A stretch of 64,000 nucleotides of DNA from Polaribacter septentrionalilitoris (GCF_009832745.1 NZ_VRMJ01000041.1:377001-441000), one strand, 5' to 3'; positions 8,784 to 16,908 are shown, counted from the stretch's first letter. Numbers and translations are program-made. Notes: generated by a model not told the origin, from the sequence alone.

Positions 8784-9997
8784 TGCAAGATAGGTCTATT
8801 GTACATATGGATTTAGATACATTTTTTGTGTCTTGTGAAAGATTATTGGATAGCAAATTAAAAGGAAAACCTATTTTAATAGGAGGAACTTCCGATAGAG
8901 GTGTAGTTGCATCCTGTAGTTATGAAGCAAGAACATTTGGGATTCATTCTGCAATGCCAATGAAAATGGCTAAACAACTATGTCCAGAAGCAATAGTATT
9001 AAGAGGTAATTCTGGAATCTATTCTAAGTATTCAAATTTAGTAACTGATGTAATAAAAGATACAGTGCCATTATATGAAAAATCATCTGTAGACGAATTT
9101 TATATTGATTTAACAGGAATGGATAAATTCTTTGGTTGCCATCAATTAGCAAGTGAGTTAAGACAAAAAATTATTAGAGAAACAGGATTGCCCATTTCTT
9201 TTGGATTGTCTGTTAACAAAACTGTATCTAAAATTGCTACAGGTGAAGCAAAACCAAATAATGAAATTAAAGTAATTAAAGGAACAGAGAAGCCATTTTT
9301 ATCCCCTTTATCAGTTAGGAAAATACCAATGGTTGGAGAAGTTACTTATAGAGCTTTGTGTGATTTAGGAATTAAACAAATTAAAACGGTTCAAGAAATG
9401 CCAATAGAAATGATGGCAAAAGTTTTTAAAAAGAATGGAGTTTCTATATGGAAAAAAGCTAATGGAATAGACAATAGCCCTGTTGTAAAATATCAAGAAA
9501 GAAAATCTATTTCAACAGAAAGAACCTTTGATAAGGATACAATAGATGTAAACAAACTTGAAGGAATTATTGTTGCAATTACAGAAAATTTAGTCTATCA
9601 ATTAAGAAGAGGAAATAAACTAACAGGTTGTGTTGCTTTTAAAATTAGGTACTCAGATTTTCAAACATATACAGTACAAAAAAAGATTCCGTACACATCT
9701 GCTGACCATAAAATCATTCCACTTATAAAAGAATTATATAAAAAACTGTATAACAGAAGAATGTTAGTAAGGTTGATTGGTGTAAAATTTTCACATTTAG
9801 TAGAAGGAGGTTTTCAAATTGATTTATTTGATGATGAGGATAAAATTTTAAACCTTTATCAAGCAATGGATAAAATGAGGGAAAAGTTTGGTGATAGAGC
9901 AGTAATTAGAGCTGTTGGTATGGAAGCAAAAAGTATTTCAAGGTGGAACCCTTTCAATGGAGAACCTCCACCTTTGTTAGCTAATAGGAGGAGATAA
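8783..9997 (+). CDS. dinB: Y-family DNA polymerase (Pol IV/UmuC-like)
   Basis: 404-aa translesion polymerase. MDLDTFFVSCERL near the N-terminus and SSVDEFYIDLTG near 105 hold the catalytic Asp/Asp-Glu residues. HhH and little-finger domains follow. QIDLF near residue 348 matches the QxxLF beta-clamp-binding motif. It is coupled to dnaE by a 1-bp overlap and would be induced with it under SOS. The active site looks intact, unlike ImuB, which lacks catalytic residues. A short hairpin (AGACT-TATT-AGTCT, 9999-10012) follows the stop. Confidence 0.92.
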   Translation: MQDRSIVHMDLDTFFVSCERLLDSKLKGKPILIGGTSDRGVVASCSYEARTFGIHSAMPMKMAKQLCPEAIVLRGNSGIYSKYSNLVTDVIKDTVPLYEKSSVDEFYIDLTGMDKFFGCHQLASELRQKIIRETGLPISFGLSVNKTVSKIATGEAKPNNEIKVIKGTEKPFLSPLSVRKIPMVGEVTYRALCDLGIKQIKTVQEMPIEMMAKVFKKNGVSIWKKANGIDNSPVVKYQERKSISTERTFDKDTIDVNKLEGIIVAITENLVYQLRRGNKLTGCVAFKIRYSDFQTYTVQKKIPYTSADHKIIPLIKELYKKLYNRRMLVRLIGVKFSHLVEGGFQIDLFDDEDKILNLYQAMDKMREKFGDRAVIRAVGMEAKSISRWNPFNGEPPPLLANRRR

Positions 9998-10077
9998 AAG
10001 ACTTATTAGTCTAATTTTAAGAGAAGCTGTAATGATAAAAAAACTATTTTAAAGCTCTGTTTCTTTAGGTTGTCTCA

Positions 10078-10175
10078 GTAACTAATTTAGTAAATACAAA
10101 CAGAAAAGAAAATACGAAAGGATTTTCGTAAGTTGAATAAAAGAAAGCAAATAATTTTGTACGTTATTGGGGAAA
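10078..10175. repeat. Cassette-type spacer 1
   Basis: Non-coding spacer with the hairpin GAAAAT (10108-10113)/ATTTTC (10122-10127) followed by GTAA. It ends in TTGGGGAAA (10167-10175), which pairs 8 of 9 with TTTTCCCAA at 10976-10984 on the far side of the TIR gene. The hairpin block is related to those in spacers 2 and 3. Confidence 0.55.
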
Positions 10176-10176
10176 G

Positions 10177-10950
10177 TTATTTTATCAATCCTAATTTTTT
10201 AAATTTTCTCTGTAGTTCATAAAAAGTTTGTTCAATATTATTGTTATTAAATGGTATATATTGTAAACCAGCAATATTTGAAAACCCCTCTATTCCTTCT
10301 TGTTTGAGAATTATTACTTTATCAAAACCTAATCTTCCTTGAAATAAACCAGCTTCGTGTATAACATTTTGTCTTGCTCTTGACTTTCCATCTGCTGTTC
10401 CATCTTCCGCTGTTAGAACTAGAATAGCAAAAGAAGATTTATCTAAGAATTCTTGTAAAACATTTATTATAGATTCACTTGTTCGAGTTTCACTTTCAAA
10501 TGATAATGTATTAAGTTCTAATTCATCTTTCAGGAATACCTGAAGTCTAGCCCAAAGTTGACTTCTTCCGTGTCCAATAAAAATTTGTCCACTTCCTTTT
10601 GTTTTTGTTTTCGTTTTTAATTTTATTCTTTCTTGCTCTTTTTGTAATTCTGAATTAGATAAACTTCTTAATTTATTGATTAATTCAAAAATTTGTAAAA
10701 CAGTTTGGTCATTAGAAGATGTTTGGTTTGGTGGAATGTAAAAACCATCAGAAGAACGATATCTTTCAAAAAAATCATTAATTTTAACAGAATAAAATTT
10801 TAGTTCCTGTAATGATTCTGAATCTAATTCATTAAAATTAAATTCAGCAAGTTTTCTTACAAATGTTTGAATTGAAGAGAAAAATTCTAAGTCAGTTTTC
10901 ACACTTTCCCAAAGACCTTCTGATAATAATTGTATTTCTTTAATAATCAT
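10177..10950 (-). CDS. TIR-like nucleotide-binding effector (CAP12/Pycsar TIR type)
   Basis: 257 aa: a helical N-terminal region of about 120 residues ending in a Lys/Thr-rich linker, then a TIR-like domain. The domain begins QIFIGHGRSQLW, continues with FAILVLTAEDG and has the diagnostic RARQNVIHEAGLFQGRLG, whose Glu is the likely NADase residue. This is the DUF/TIR-like family found as the effector in CBASS-, Pycsar- and TIR-STING-like defence. No cyclase or STING gene is adjacent, so here it acts alone or senses through its N-terminal region. It sits between two related spacers. Confidence 0.75.
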   Translation of the reverse strand: MIIKEIQLLSEGLWESVKTDLEFFSSIQTFVRKLAEFNFNELDSESLQELKFYSVKINDFFERYRSSDGFYIPPNQTSSNDQTVLQIFELINKLRSLSNSELQKEQERIKLKTKTKTKGSGQIFIGHGRSQLWARLQVFLKDELELNTLSFESETRTSESIINVLQEFLDKSSFAILVLTAEDGTADGKSRARQNVIHEAGLFQGRLGFDKVIILKQEGIEGFSNIAGLQYIPFNNNNIEQTFYELQRKFKKLGLIK

Positions 10951-10973
10951 AGTTAATTTTTGTGCTTTTTTTT

Positions 10974-11112
10974 ATTTTTCCCAACGGTTTAGTAAATGAA
11001 AATAGGATTTTTTATAACGCTTTTTTCCGATGTTTAAAATTAATATTTTTTAGGTTTAGAAACATTCAATTTTACTTAATGAAGCTGTTTTTTTATGTAC
11101 ATTGTTACACGT
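10974..11112. repeat. Cassette-type spacer 2
   Basis: Begins with TTTTCCCAACGGTTTAGTAAA (10976 on) and holds a degraded form of the shared hairpin (GAAAAT 10998-11003, then AGG and ATTTTTTATAACG). It ends with GTACATTGTTACACGT (11097-11112), imperfectly complementary to ACGTGTTTGTAC at 12057-12068 across the next gene. Confidence 0.5.
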
Positions 11113-11120
11113 AGGTAATT

Positions 11121-12035
11121 TCAAGATATTTTTCCATTTGTAACTTTAATAATTTCAAATAAACCTATCCAATATTTACCATTGTTAACAAATTTATCTC
11201 TTTCTCTTACTAAATCTCCAATTAAGTATTCATCTGAAGTTTTTTTCCAAATTTCTATTTTTGTCTTTTTTAGTAATGTTTTTAAATATGAGATATAATA
11301 TACTTTTGTAATGATGTTATTTTTTACATTAATTCCATAAATAAATTTGATTTTGTGAAATCCATTTGAAATTTTTCGTTTGGATGATATAATAGTATCA
11401 TCAACGCTTAACTCCTTGCTCTTTTGCTTAATTATAATCTCGTTGTCAAATATTTTATATTTTCTCTTATAAAAAATTTTTGAAATTACACCATCATTTA
11501 AATTGTAATAATTAAACTTTGTTTCAATATATTCTTGGATAGGAACTTGACCGTTAATTAGAACAGTATTTCCTCTAATTATTCCTTTTTGCTTAGGTTT
11601 TCTTATAATTTCGACTTTAGAGTTATCCACAAGTTTTAATTGCTTAATATTTAAATCATTTTTTCTTGAAAATTCTAGATGTTTTAAAAAGTTTTGCGGT
11701 GAAAACTTTGAATTATCATAGAAAGCAAACAATTCAGAATCATTAGAGTCTTTTTTCAATAAAAGAATTTCATTATAAATTGAACTTTTATTTAGAAGTA
11801 TTTTATTATTTAAAAATTCAATAATCAAGTAATCATTTAGGAATTCATATTTTCCGTCAATAATATTTCCATCTCGAGAAATTGTTAGTAATCCGTTATT
11901 TCTAAAAAACCATTTCTCATTGAATTCATTTGATGAAATTCTCATCCAAGTTTTTCCTTGAAAGAAAGCAATGTTTTTTAATCTTTTGTCAAAAGATTTT
12001 AAATTAGAAATTAAAAATTTTAAATATTCTAGCAT
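11121..12035 (-). CDS. Hypothetical protein, 304 aa
   Basis: I do not recognise a characterised family. The protein is soluble-looking, rich in Lys/Asn/Ile, with no signal peptide or membrane segment. A central stretch (WFFRNNGLLTISRDGNIIDG near residue 43, followed by alternating beta-strand-like YLIIEF segments) resembles short beta-rich proteins common in Flavobacteriia that have no known function. The C-terminal 130 residues are also predicted strand-rich by eye. It is the middle gene of three minus-strand cargo genes separated by related spacers, so a defence role is plausible but not shown. Confidence 0.5.
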   Translation of the reverse strand: MLEYLKFLISNLKSFDKRLKNIAFFQGKTWMRISSNEFNEKWFFRNNGLLTISRDGNIIDGKYEFLNDYLIIEFLNNKILLNKSSIYNEILLLKKDSNDSELFAFYDNSKFSPQNFLKHLEFSRKNDLNIKQLKLVDNSKVEIIRKPKQKGIIRGNTVLINGQVPIQEYIETKFNYYNLNDGVISKIFYKRKYKIFDNEIIIKQKSKELSVDDTIISSKRKISNGFHKIKFIYGINVKNNIITKVYYISYLKTLLKKTKIEIWKKTSDEYLIGDLVRERDKFVNNGKYWIGLFEIIKVTNGKIS

Positions 12036-12187
12036 TTTGTTTCAAGCTTACGAACAACGTGTTTGTACAAGGTTAGTTGCTGGGTTCAGTAATAAAGTTA
12101 CTAAATAATTACTGACAAAGAAAATCCGCGAGAATTTTCGTAACTGTGCAGAAAACAAGCAATTAATTTTTTACGGTGTTGCCCATA
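12036..12187. repeat. Cassette-type spacer 3
   Basis: The best-preserved spacer: ACGTGTTTGTAC at 12057, hairpin GAAAAT (12120-12125)/ATTTTC (12134-12139) followed by GTAA, and at its end TTGCCCATA (12179-12187), the exact reverse complement of TATGGGCAA at 13340-13348 beyond the next gene. Confidence 0.6.
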
Positions 12188-12197
12188 GTATTTATTC

Positions 12198-13298
12198 CTA
12201 AAAAGGTAATTCATTATTATTAAAATTTGTATTCCTAATTCTTAATTGGTTAGGTAGATATGAATTTCTATAATTGTTATTTGCCATAATTAAAGCCTCT
12301 TCATATGTCCAAAAGTCTACAGTAGGTAATTTACAATAATAGTAATCCATTTTGTTTCTAATTGAATTAATAATATTTTCTATTAATTCAACACATAAAT
12401 TAGGGTGTTGTGCAATTTGACACTCACTAAATCTAATAACTCCCCAATTTAAATCATTAAAATAATCATTCCTTAGTTCTTCTGAAATTCTATCAATGTG
12501 AATTGGAAGACCATTACTTGAATTATAAGGTTCGTCAATCTCAATATCAATGTGAAATCCTGATTTCTCACAAATGAAAACAAAATCAGGTTTATACTTA
12601 TTATTTTTAACTGTTAAGTCAACATTTATTTGATTTTTAAACTTTTCAATTAAAAATTGTAAGAAAAAGATTTCTGTTTTTCCTTTCTTTCCTACAAAGT
12701 TTAGTTTTTTTGATTCACAAAATGATTTTAATTCTTCATGGTATAATTTTTCAGTATATGAATGGAAATTTTTTTCAATAATAAAATCAATTTCTTTGAT
12801 TCTAAGATCCCTTTCCTTCCTATTCTTTTCGTTTTTTTTAGAGATTAATTCATACTCTTCCTCATACTTAGTTAACAAATTAGAATATTCATTTTCAGGC
12901 ACAGTTTCCTTGACTTCATACTTGGTGTTTTCAATTTTAACTCCGAAACTTCTTAGGAAAACTATTAAAACTATAATCATTATTAGAACGAATAAAGCAT
13001 TTCCTTCTTTGCCAATAGATGAAAAAATAATAATACCTAAAAAAATTAATCCTGGAGAAGCCATAATTAACATACAGCCATTACCTTTAATATTAATCTT
13101 TTCTTTTTCAACTAAACGTGTTTGGCTTGGTTTATTAGGTTCTTTTATATATGTTACAACTGGATAATTTAATCCCATTCTGTAACGAATTTCTTCTTTA
13201 GAAAACCCCTTATTAATTCGTTCAAGAATATCATTCGGTATTTTAACGAATGGATAATATTTAGTATCAGATTTAAAGAATTGATGGTTTTCTTTCAT
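12198..13298 (-). CDS. Membrane-anchored putative PD-(D/E)XK nuclease
   Basis: 366 aa. The first 70 residues are cytosolic, then two closely spaced hydrophobic segments (about 72-112), then a charged coiled-coil-like region (about 125-180). The C-terminal domain contains KPDFVF, then HIDIEIDEPY about 12 residues later, then a helix with HIDRISEELRNDYF and GVIRFSE. PD...(D/E)xD/K followed by a strand ending in IRF is typical of DUF559/Vsr-like PD-(D/E)XK nucleases; the usual Lys is replaced by Asp here (EID). A nuclease tethered to the membrane next to a TIR effector suggests anti-phage function (inference). Confidence 0.5.
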   Translation of the reverse strand: MKENHQFFKSDTKYYPFVKIPNDILERINKGFSKEEIRYRMGLNYPVVTYIKEPNKPSQTRLVEKEKINIKGNGCMLIMASPGLIFLGIIIFSSIGKEGNALFVLIMIIVLIVFLRSFGVKIENTKYEVKETVPENEYSNLLTKYEEEYELISKKNEKNRKERDLRIKEIDFIIEKNFHSYTEKLYHEELKSFCESKKLNFVGKKGKTEIFFLQFLIEKFKNQINVDLTVKNNKYKPDFVFICEKSGFHIDIEIDEPYNSSNGLPIHIDRISEELRNDYFNDLNWGVIRFSECQIAQHPNLCVELIENIINSIRNKMDYYYCKLPTVDFWTYEEALIMANNNYRNSYLPNQLRIRNTNFNNNELPF

Positions 13299-13339
13299 TT
13301 AATTCAAGAGTTATTGAATGGAGAAAAGTTTTTTTTTAT

Positions 13340-13348
13340 TATGGGCAA
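13340..13348. repeat. Outer inverted repeat of the cargo array
   Basis: TATGGGCAA is a perfect reverse complement of TTGCCCATA at 12179-12187. The pair encloses the nuclease-like gene with 9-11 bp to the stop codon on one side and 41 bp to the start on the other. Confidence 0.5.
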
Positions 13349-13449
13349 TTGGTTATATCAAATCAAATATATTGTTTTTTGGTTTTATTTTTCCAGATAA
13401 AACAATTTTTAAGTTAATAAAGAAATTGATTTTTAATATTCGTATGTTT

Positions 13450-13487
13450 TTATAAAACAAAAACTCCACTTCTATAGAGAGGTGGAG
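13450..13487 (-). terminator. Intrinsic terminator of the small XRE gene
   Basis: On the minus strand CTCCAC (13487-13482) pairs with GTGGAG (13469-13464), followed by TTTTTGTTTTAT. It lies about 50 bp past the stop of the XRE regulator. Confidence 0.7.
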
Positions 13488-13535
13488 TAAATTGCTATGA
13501 AAAAGAAAAAGAAATTTCTTTCTACTCAAATATAG

Positions 13536-13736
13536 TTATTTAAAATCAAATAAATCTTTAACTTCAATATTTAATGCTTTTGCTAAAACATATAAGGTAG
13601 ATATTGTTGTATTAATTTCTCCTCTTTCTATTCTACCAATTTGTGATATAGATATGTCACAGTCATTTGCTAAATCTTCCTGAGAAAGGTTAGCAGAATT
13701 ACGAAGCATTTTAAGGTTATTACCAAATGCCCTCAT
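13536..13736 (-). CDS. Small XRE-family regulator
   Basis: 66 aa, almost entirely a Cro/CI helix-turn-helix: NLKMLRNSANLSQEDLANDCDISISQIGRIERGE. I chose the start MRAFGNNLKML because the 20 residues upstream in frame (starting at 13796) are not part of the fold and include a hydrophobic run. It is divergent from the 13848 operon with 110 bp between, so it is a natural candidate to control that operon and perhaps excision or replication of the island. Confidence 0.8.
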   Translation of the reverse strand: MRAFGNNLKMLRNSANLSQEDLANDCDISISQIGRIERGEINTTISTLYVLAKALNIEVKDLFDFK

Positions 13737-13847
13737 AAATTTTTTATTCTTGACTTTTATCACAAAGTAAAAATGAACAAACCTTAAACAATTCATTAAA
13801 GCATATATGCGTTATAAGTATTATATTTATACAAAAATTTTTAAACT

Positions 13848-14264
13848 ATGAAATTAATAGAAAAATTCGCAAATTTTAAACCAGTAATAGAAAGCTATTT
13901 AACTGGTGATAATTATAGTGTTCAATTATCTACTAAAGATAAAGTAAGTTATATGAGAATACTCCCCTTTAATAAGAAAGGGTTTACATATTATGAACTT
14001 GATACGATTAATAACCAGTGCATACAGTTTTCAGTAGTGACTGTTCAGGGATTTAAAACTATTAGGAAAGATTCTTCAAAATGTATTTCTACTGATTTAT
14101 CAGTGCAAGAGTGGGTTAAAGTTTTAGCAGAACTAACCGATAATCATATGGACAGTGAGGAATATCAATCTTTTTTAAAAGGTTATACTAAAGCTAAAAG
14201 TGGTTGCTCTGCTGTTTTCATTTCATTTTTAATTATAATATCAATCTTTTTAACTATAAACTAA
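13848..14264 (+). CDS. Hypothetical protein with C-terminal membrane anchor, 138 aa
   Basis: No family recognised. Residues 1-115 look like a small mixed alpha/beta soluble domain; the last 18 residues (AVFISFLIIISIFLTIN) form a tail-anchor-like hydrophobic segment. It is the first of three tightly spaced plus-strand genes (next start 2 bp after the stop), under likely control of the divergent XRE gene. Confidence 0.55.
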   Translation: MKLIEKFANFKPVIESYLTGDNYSVQLSTKDKVSYMRILPFNKKGFTYYELDTINNQCIQFSVVTVQGFKTIRKDSSKCISTDLSVQEWVKVLAELTDNHMDSEEYQSFLKGYTKAKSGCSAVFISFLIIISIFLTIN

Positions 14265-14265
14265 A

Positions 14266-14901
14266 ATGATATACATAGTAATATTTATTATTGTCTTTTT
14301 TTATATCAGGTTTTTGTGGGAAAATTCACAAAAACAAACATTAGAACAAATCTTAAATAAAAAAAAAGAAGCTGAATTTATAAGGATAAAAAAAGAAATT
14401 AATGAAAACAATGAAAGAGAATTTATGCGGAAATTGGCCTTTCCTAATATGCATATAGATGATGAATTTGATATTGTTAATAAAGAAGAAAATAAGATGA
14501 AACCAATAATTTTTAAAAACTTGACAATCAATCAAAGAAAGTCTATTGTAAATTTTCATAATTTAGTAGGACTTTCAGATGGAGAAGTGAATTATCAAGA
14601 AGCTGAAATTATAACTAAACTTTGTCATTTATGTAAAGTTTCGTTAGAAGAATGTATGGAATATTTTGATTATGAAGGTGGTATGGAGAAATTAATTAAA
14701 AATTTATCTACTATATCTAATTCTGAAAAAGATATTTTGAATTTAAGTATTTGGAATTTAATTATTTGTGATGGAAAACCTAATGAAAAAGAACTTTCTA
14801 TTACTTATTCTGTATTAAAAAATATAGGTATTAATGAAAATGCTTTTTTAGAATCAATTGAAAAAGGTCTGAAAGTACAAAATGATTTTAACAATAATTA
14901 A
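14266..14901 (+). CDS. TerB-like protein with N-terminal membrane segment, 211 aa
   Basis: Residues 2-17 are a membrane segment (IYIVIFIIVFFYIRFLW), followed by a charged coiled-coil-like stretch. The C-terminal 120 residues resemble a TerB-type all-helical domain: LVGLSDGEVNYQEAEII and NLIICDGKPNEKELSITY are two repeated acidic DGxxxxxE helix starts, the metal-binding pattern of TerB. TerB domains occur in stress and defence proteins at the membrane. Middle gene of a three-gene cluster with gaps of 2 and 4 bp. Confidence 0.5.
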   Translation: MIYIVIFIIVFFYIRFLWENSQKQTLEQILNKKKEAEFIRIKKEINENNEREFMRKLAFPNMHIDDEFDIVNKEENKMKPIIFKNLTINQRKSIVNFHNLVGLSDGEVNYQEAEIITKLCHLCKVSLEECMEYFDYEGGMEKLIKNLSTISNSEKDILNLSIWNLIICDGKPNEKELSITYSVLKNIGINENAFLESIEKGLKVQNDFNNN

Positions 14902-14904
14902 ACT

Positions 14905-15426
14905 ATGAAAATTAACTTAAAAACTAGGTCAATTAATACAGATAGTGGAGTTTTTATAAAAAAGTTAACTTGTAAATACAATATTACCGAGGAAGATTTA
15001 AAAAAAGATGGAAATAAAAATATTATTGGGAATTGCAATTATTGCCAAAAAGGAGTTTACAAAACTGAAAAGTTTACAGATGAAGAATTGCAAACTTTAG
15101 TAAAGAAAGACCCTAATATATGTTTTTATGTAAATAAAAGTCAATCTAACATTTCAAAAATAGAGGTGGGAGAGTTATTATATTTTAATAATCTACAAGG
15201 TGCGTCTACAATAGAATGCTTTGATTGTGGATTTGAAACAGAGTCATTTCTAACTAATTTGAGAACTGAATCAAATAGACCTTGTCAATGTCAGGAGTGT
15301 GGAATGATATATGAAAATTTAGCAGATAAAACCTGTTCACATAAATGTATAACTTCTAAAAAGCCTTTGTTTTGTATTAGTTGTAAATCAACAAATGTAA
15401 AAGTAGGTCAACTAATTATAGGTTAA
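14905..15426 (+). CDS. Hypothetical multi-zinc-ribbon protein, 173 aa
   Basis: Contains at least four Cys pairs: CNYCQKG near 46, CFDCGF near 110, CQCQECGM near 130 and CISCKSTN near 160, plus a lone CSHKC. This suggests three or four zinc ribbons. No known family recognised. Zinc-ribbon proteins of this size often bind nucleic acid or proteins. It closes the three-gene cluster; a 130-bp structured gap follows. Confidence 0.5.
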   Translation: MKINLKTRSINTDSGVFIKKLTCKYNITEEDLKKDGNKNIIGNCNYCQKGVYKTEKFTDEELQTLVKKDPNICFYVNKSQSNISKIEVGELLYFNNLQGASTIECFDCGFETESFLTNLRTESNRPCQCQECGMIYENLADKTCSHKCITSKKPLFCISCKSTNVKVGQLIIG

Positions 15427-15490
15427 AAAAAATTTTTTTTAAAATTTTCTACAACTTTTTTTGATGCAAGAGTGATGTAACATACATATC

Positions 15491-15538
15491 AACCCCCGCT
15501 CATTTTGGGTTTTGGGATACTCCCACATTAATATTAAT
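15491..15538 (+). promoter_or_regulatory. Structured leader upstream of the recombination genes
   Basis: Two adjacent hairpins, AACCC/GGGTT (15491-15495, 15507-15511) and TGGGA/TCCCA (15513-15517, 15521-15525), then a 12-bp palindrome ATTAATATTAAT (15527-15538), all within 20-65 bp of the next start codon. It is GC-richer than its surroundings. It may be an operator or RNA leader. Confidence 0.35.
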
Positions 15539-15556
15539 CTTAAAATTTAGAAGACT

Positions 15557-15901
15557 ATGGTTAAAATTGTAGATTTCACAACCTATCAAAAAGAAGATGG
15601 GACAGAATTTTGTACTTTAAAGGTACAAGCAGGAGTAGAAGCTATAAAAAGCAAACAAACTGGTAGAATGTATTTAACAGCAAAAACAGCAAGAGTTCCT
15701 TGTACTTTTAGTGAGGAAGTTTGTGAAAGTTTGATAGGTTCAGAATTACCTGGGATAATTAAAAAAGTAACTGTTGAACCTTATGATTATGCAGTTCCTG
15801 ATACTGGAGAAATTATCACGCTATCGGAGAGAAATGAGTATATTAGTGAAGAAGAGGCAATTATACAAGAGAGCCTTGTAAAAAAAGAAGAGGTTTTTTA
15901 A
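15557..15901 (+). CDS. Hypothetical protein, 114 aa
   Basis: Not recognised. It starts MVKIVDFTTYQKEDG, contains a strand-rich middle and ends in an acidic tail (EEEAIIQESLVKKEEVF). A small strand-rich body with an acidic C-terminal tail next to a Sak4-like ATPase resembles single-strand DNA-binding proteins in phage recombination modules, but no diagnostic motif is visible. A strong intrinsic terminator follows, so it can be transcribed alone at high level. Confidence 0.45.
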   Translation: MVKIVDFTTYQKEDGTEFCTLKVQAGVEAIKSKQTGRMYLTAKTARVPCTFSEEVCESLIGSELPGIIKKVTVEPYDYAVPDTGEIITLSERNEYISEEEAIIQESLVKKEEVF

Positions 15902-15925
15902 CAACTTCTAACCAGATATAAATTA

Positions 15926-15955
15926 AGAGTCTATAGAAATATAGACTCTTTTTTT
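15926..15955 (+). terminator. Intrinsic terminator with GAAA tetraloop
   Basis: AGAGTCTATA (15926-15935), GAAA, TATAGACTCT (15940-15949), then seven T. A perfect 10-bp stem, 25 bp after the 114-aa gene. Confidence 0.9.
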
Positions 15956-16017
15956 GTGTCTTTTTTTTAGTGAGATGAACTCACAAAATTTAATTATAAA
16001 CAATAATATTTAAAATT

Positions 16018-16908
16018 ATGCAATTACAAAAAGCACAAAGACACCAAGTGAAATTGAGATTAGGATTGTCTGGAGCATCAGGATTTGGTAAAACTTATTC
16101 AGCTTTATTACTAGCCTATGGAATAACAGAAGATTGGACTAAAACAGCTGTTATTGATACAGAAAATAATAGTGCGTCTTTATACTCTCATCTAGGAGAT
16201 TTTAATGTGGTTTCTTTAAATCATCCCTATTCTCCAGAAAGATATATAGAAGCAATTAAACTTTGTGAAGAGAAACAAATGGAAGTTATTATAATTGATA
16301 GCATAAGCCACGAATGGAATGGAAAAGGTGGGTGTCTACAAATACACGAAAAATTAGGTGGAAGATTCCAAGACTGGGCTAAAATTACTCCAAGACATAC
16401 TTCTTTTATAGATGCCATTTTACAATCTAATTGCCATATTATAACCACAGTTAGAAAGAAAATGGACTATTCTATGGATAGAGATTCTAATGGTAAAACA
16501 AGGGTTGTTAAACACGGTTTAAAAGACATCACTAGAGAAGGTTTTAGTTATGAGTTGACAGTTGATTTTGAAATTATCAATGAAAATCATTTAGCAAAAG
16601 CAACTAAAGACAGAACAGGTCTTTTTATGGATAAACCTGAGATTGTAATTACTAAAGGAGTTGGTAGAATGTTAATTGATTGGTGTAATCAAGGTGTGTC
16701 AATTGATGATGCTAAAAAAGAGATAGCTAAATGCACAACTGTTGAAGGATTGAGACATTTATATCAAAAATATTCTGGACTAAAAAAAGAATTGAACTCA
16801 ACAATTTTAAGTCGTAAACAAGAAATTGAGAAAGTGAAATCAATGTTAGTAGAACAAAAAGAAATTATTCAACCTAATAAAACATCAGAAAATGGAATTA
16901 ATAGCTAA
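16018..16908 (+). CDS. Sak4-like RecA-fold ATPase
   Basis: 296 aa. Walker A SGASGFGKTYS near residue 20, a following strand AVIDTENNSA, and Walker B VIIIDSISHEW near 92 mark a RecA-like ATPase of the phage type (AAA_24/Sak4). RKKMDYSMDRDSNGK and the downstream KATKDRTGLF match the family's C-terminal region. In phages these proteins support single-strand annealing or recombination at replication. It overlaps the next gene by 17 bp, so the two form an operon. Expected partner: the DUF3871-like protein and perhaps the 114-aa protein upstream. Confidence 0.8.
   Translation: MQLQKAQRHQVKLRLGLSGASGFGKTYSALLLAYGITEDWTKTAVIDTENNSASLYSHLGDFNVVSLNHPYSPERYIEAIKLCEEKQMEVIIIDSISHEWNGKGGCLQIHEKLGGRFQDWAKITPRHTSFIDAILQSNCHIITTVRKKMDYSMDRDSNGKTRVVKHGLKDITREGFSYELTVDFEIINENHLAKATKDRTGLFMDKPEIVITKGVGRMLIDWCNQGVSIDDAKKEIAKCTTVEGLRHLYQKYSGLKKELNSTILSRKQEIEKVKSMLVEQKEIIQPNKTSENGINS

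Noticed and set aside
10160..10176. ATTTTGTA near 10155 as a further SOS operator
   Set aside because: A single 8-bp half-site in AT-rich DNA without the ACTAC extension or a second copy is expected by chance.
14301..14559. Minus-strand frames within the TerB-like gene
   Set aside because: Phe/Leu/Ile-rich shadows of Lys-rich plus-strand codons, overlapping each other and lacking any feature.
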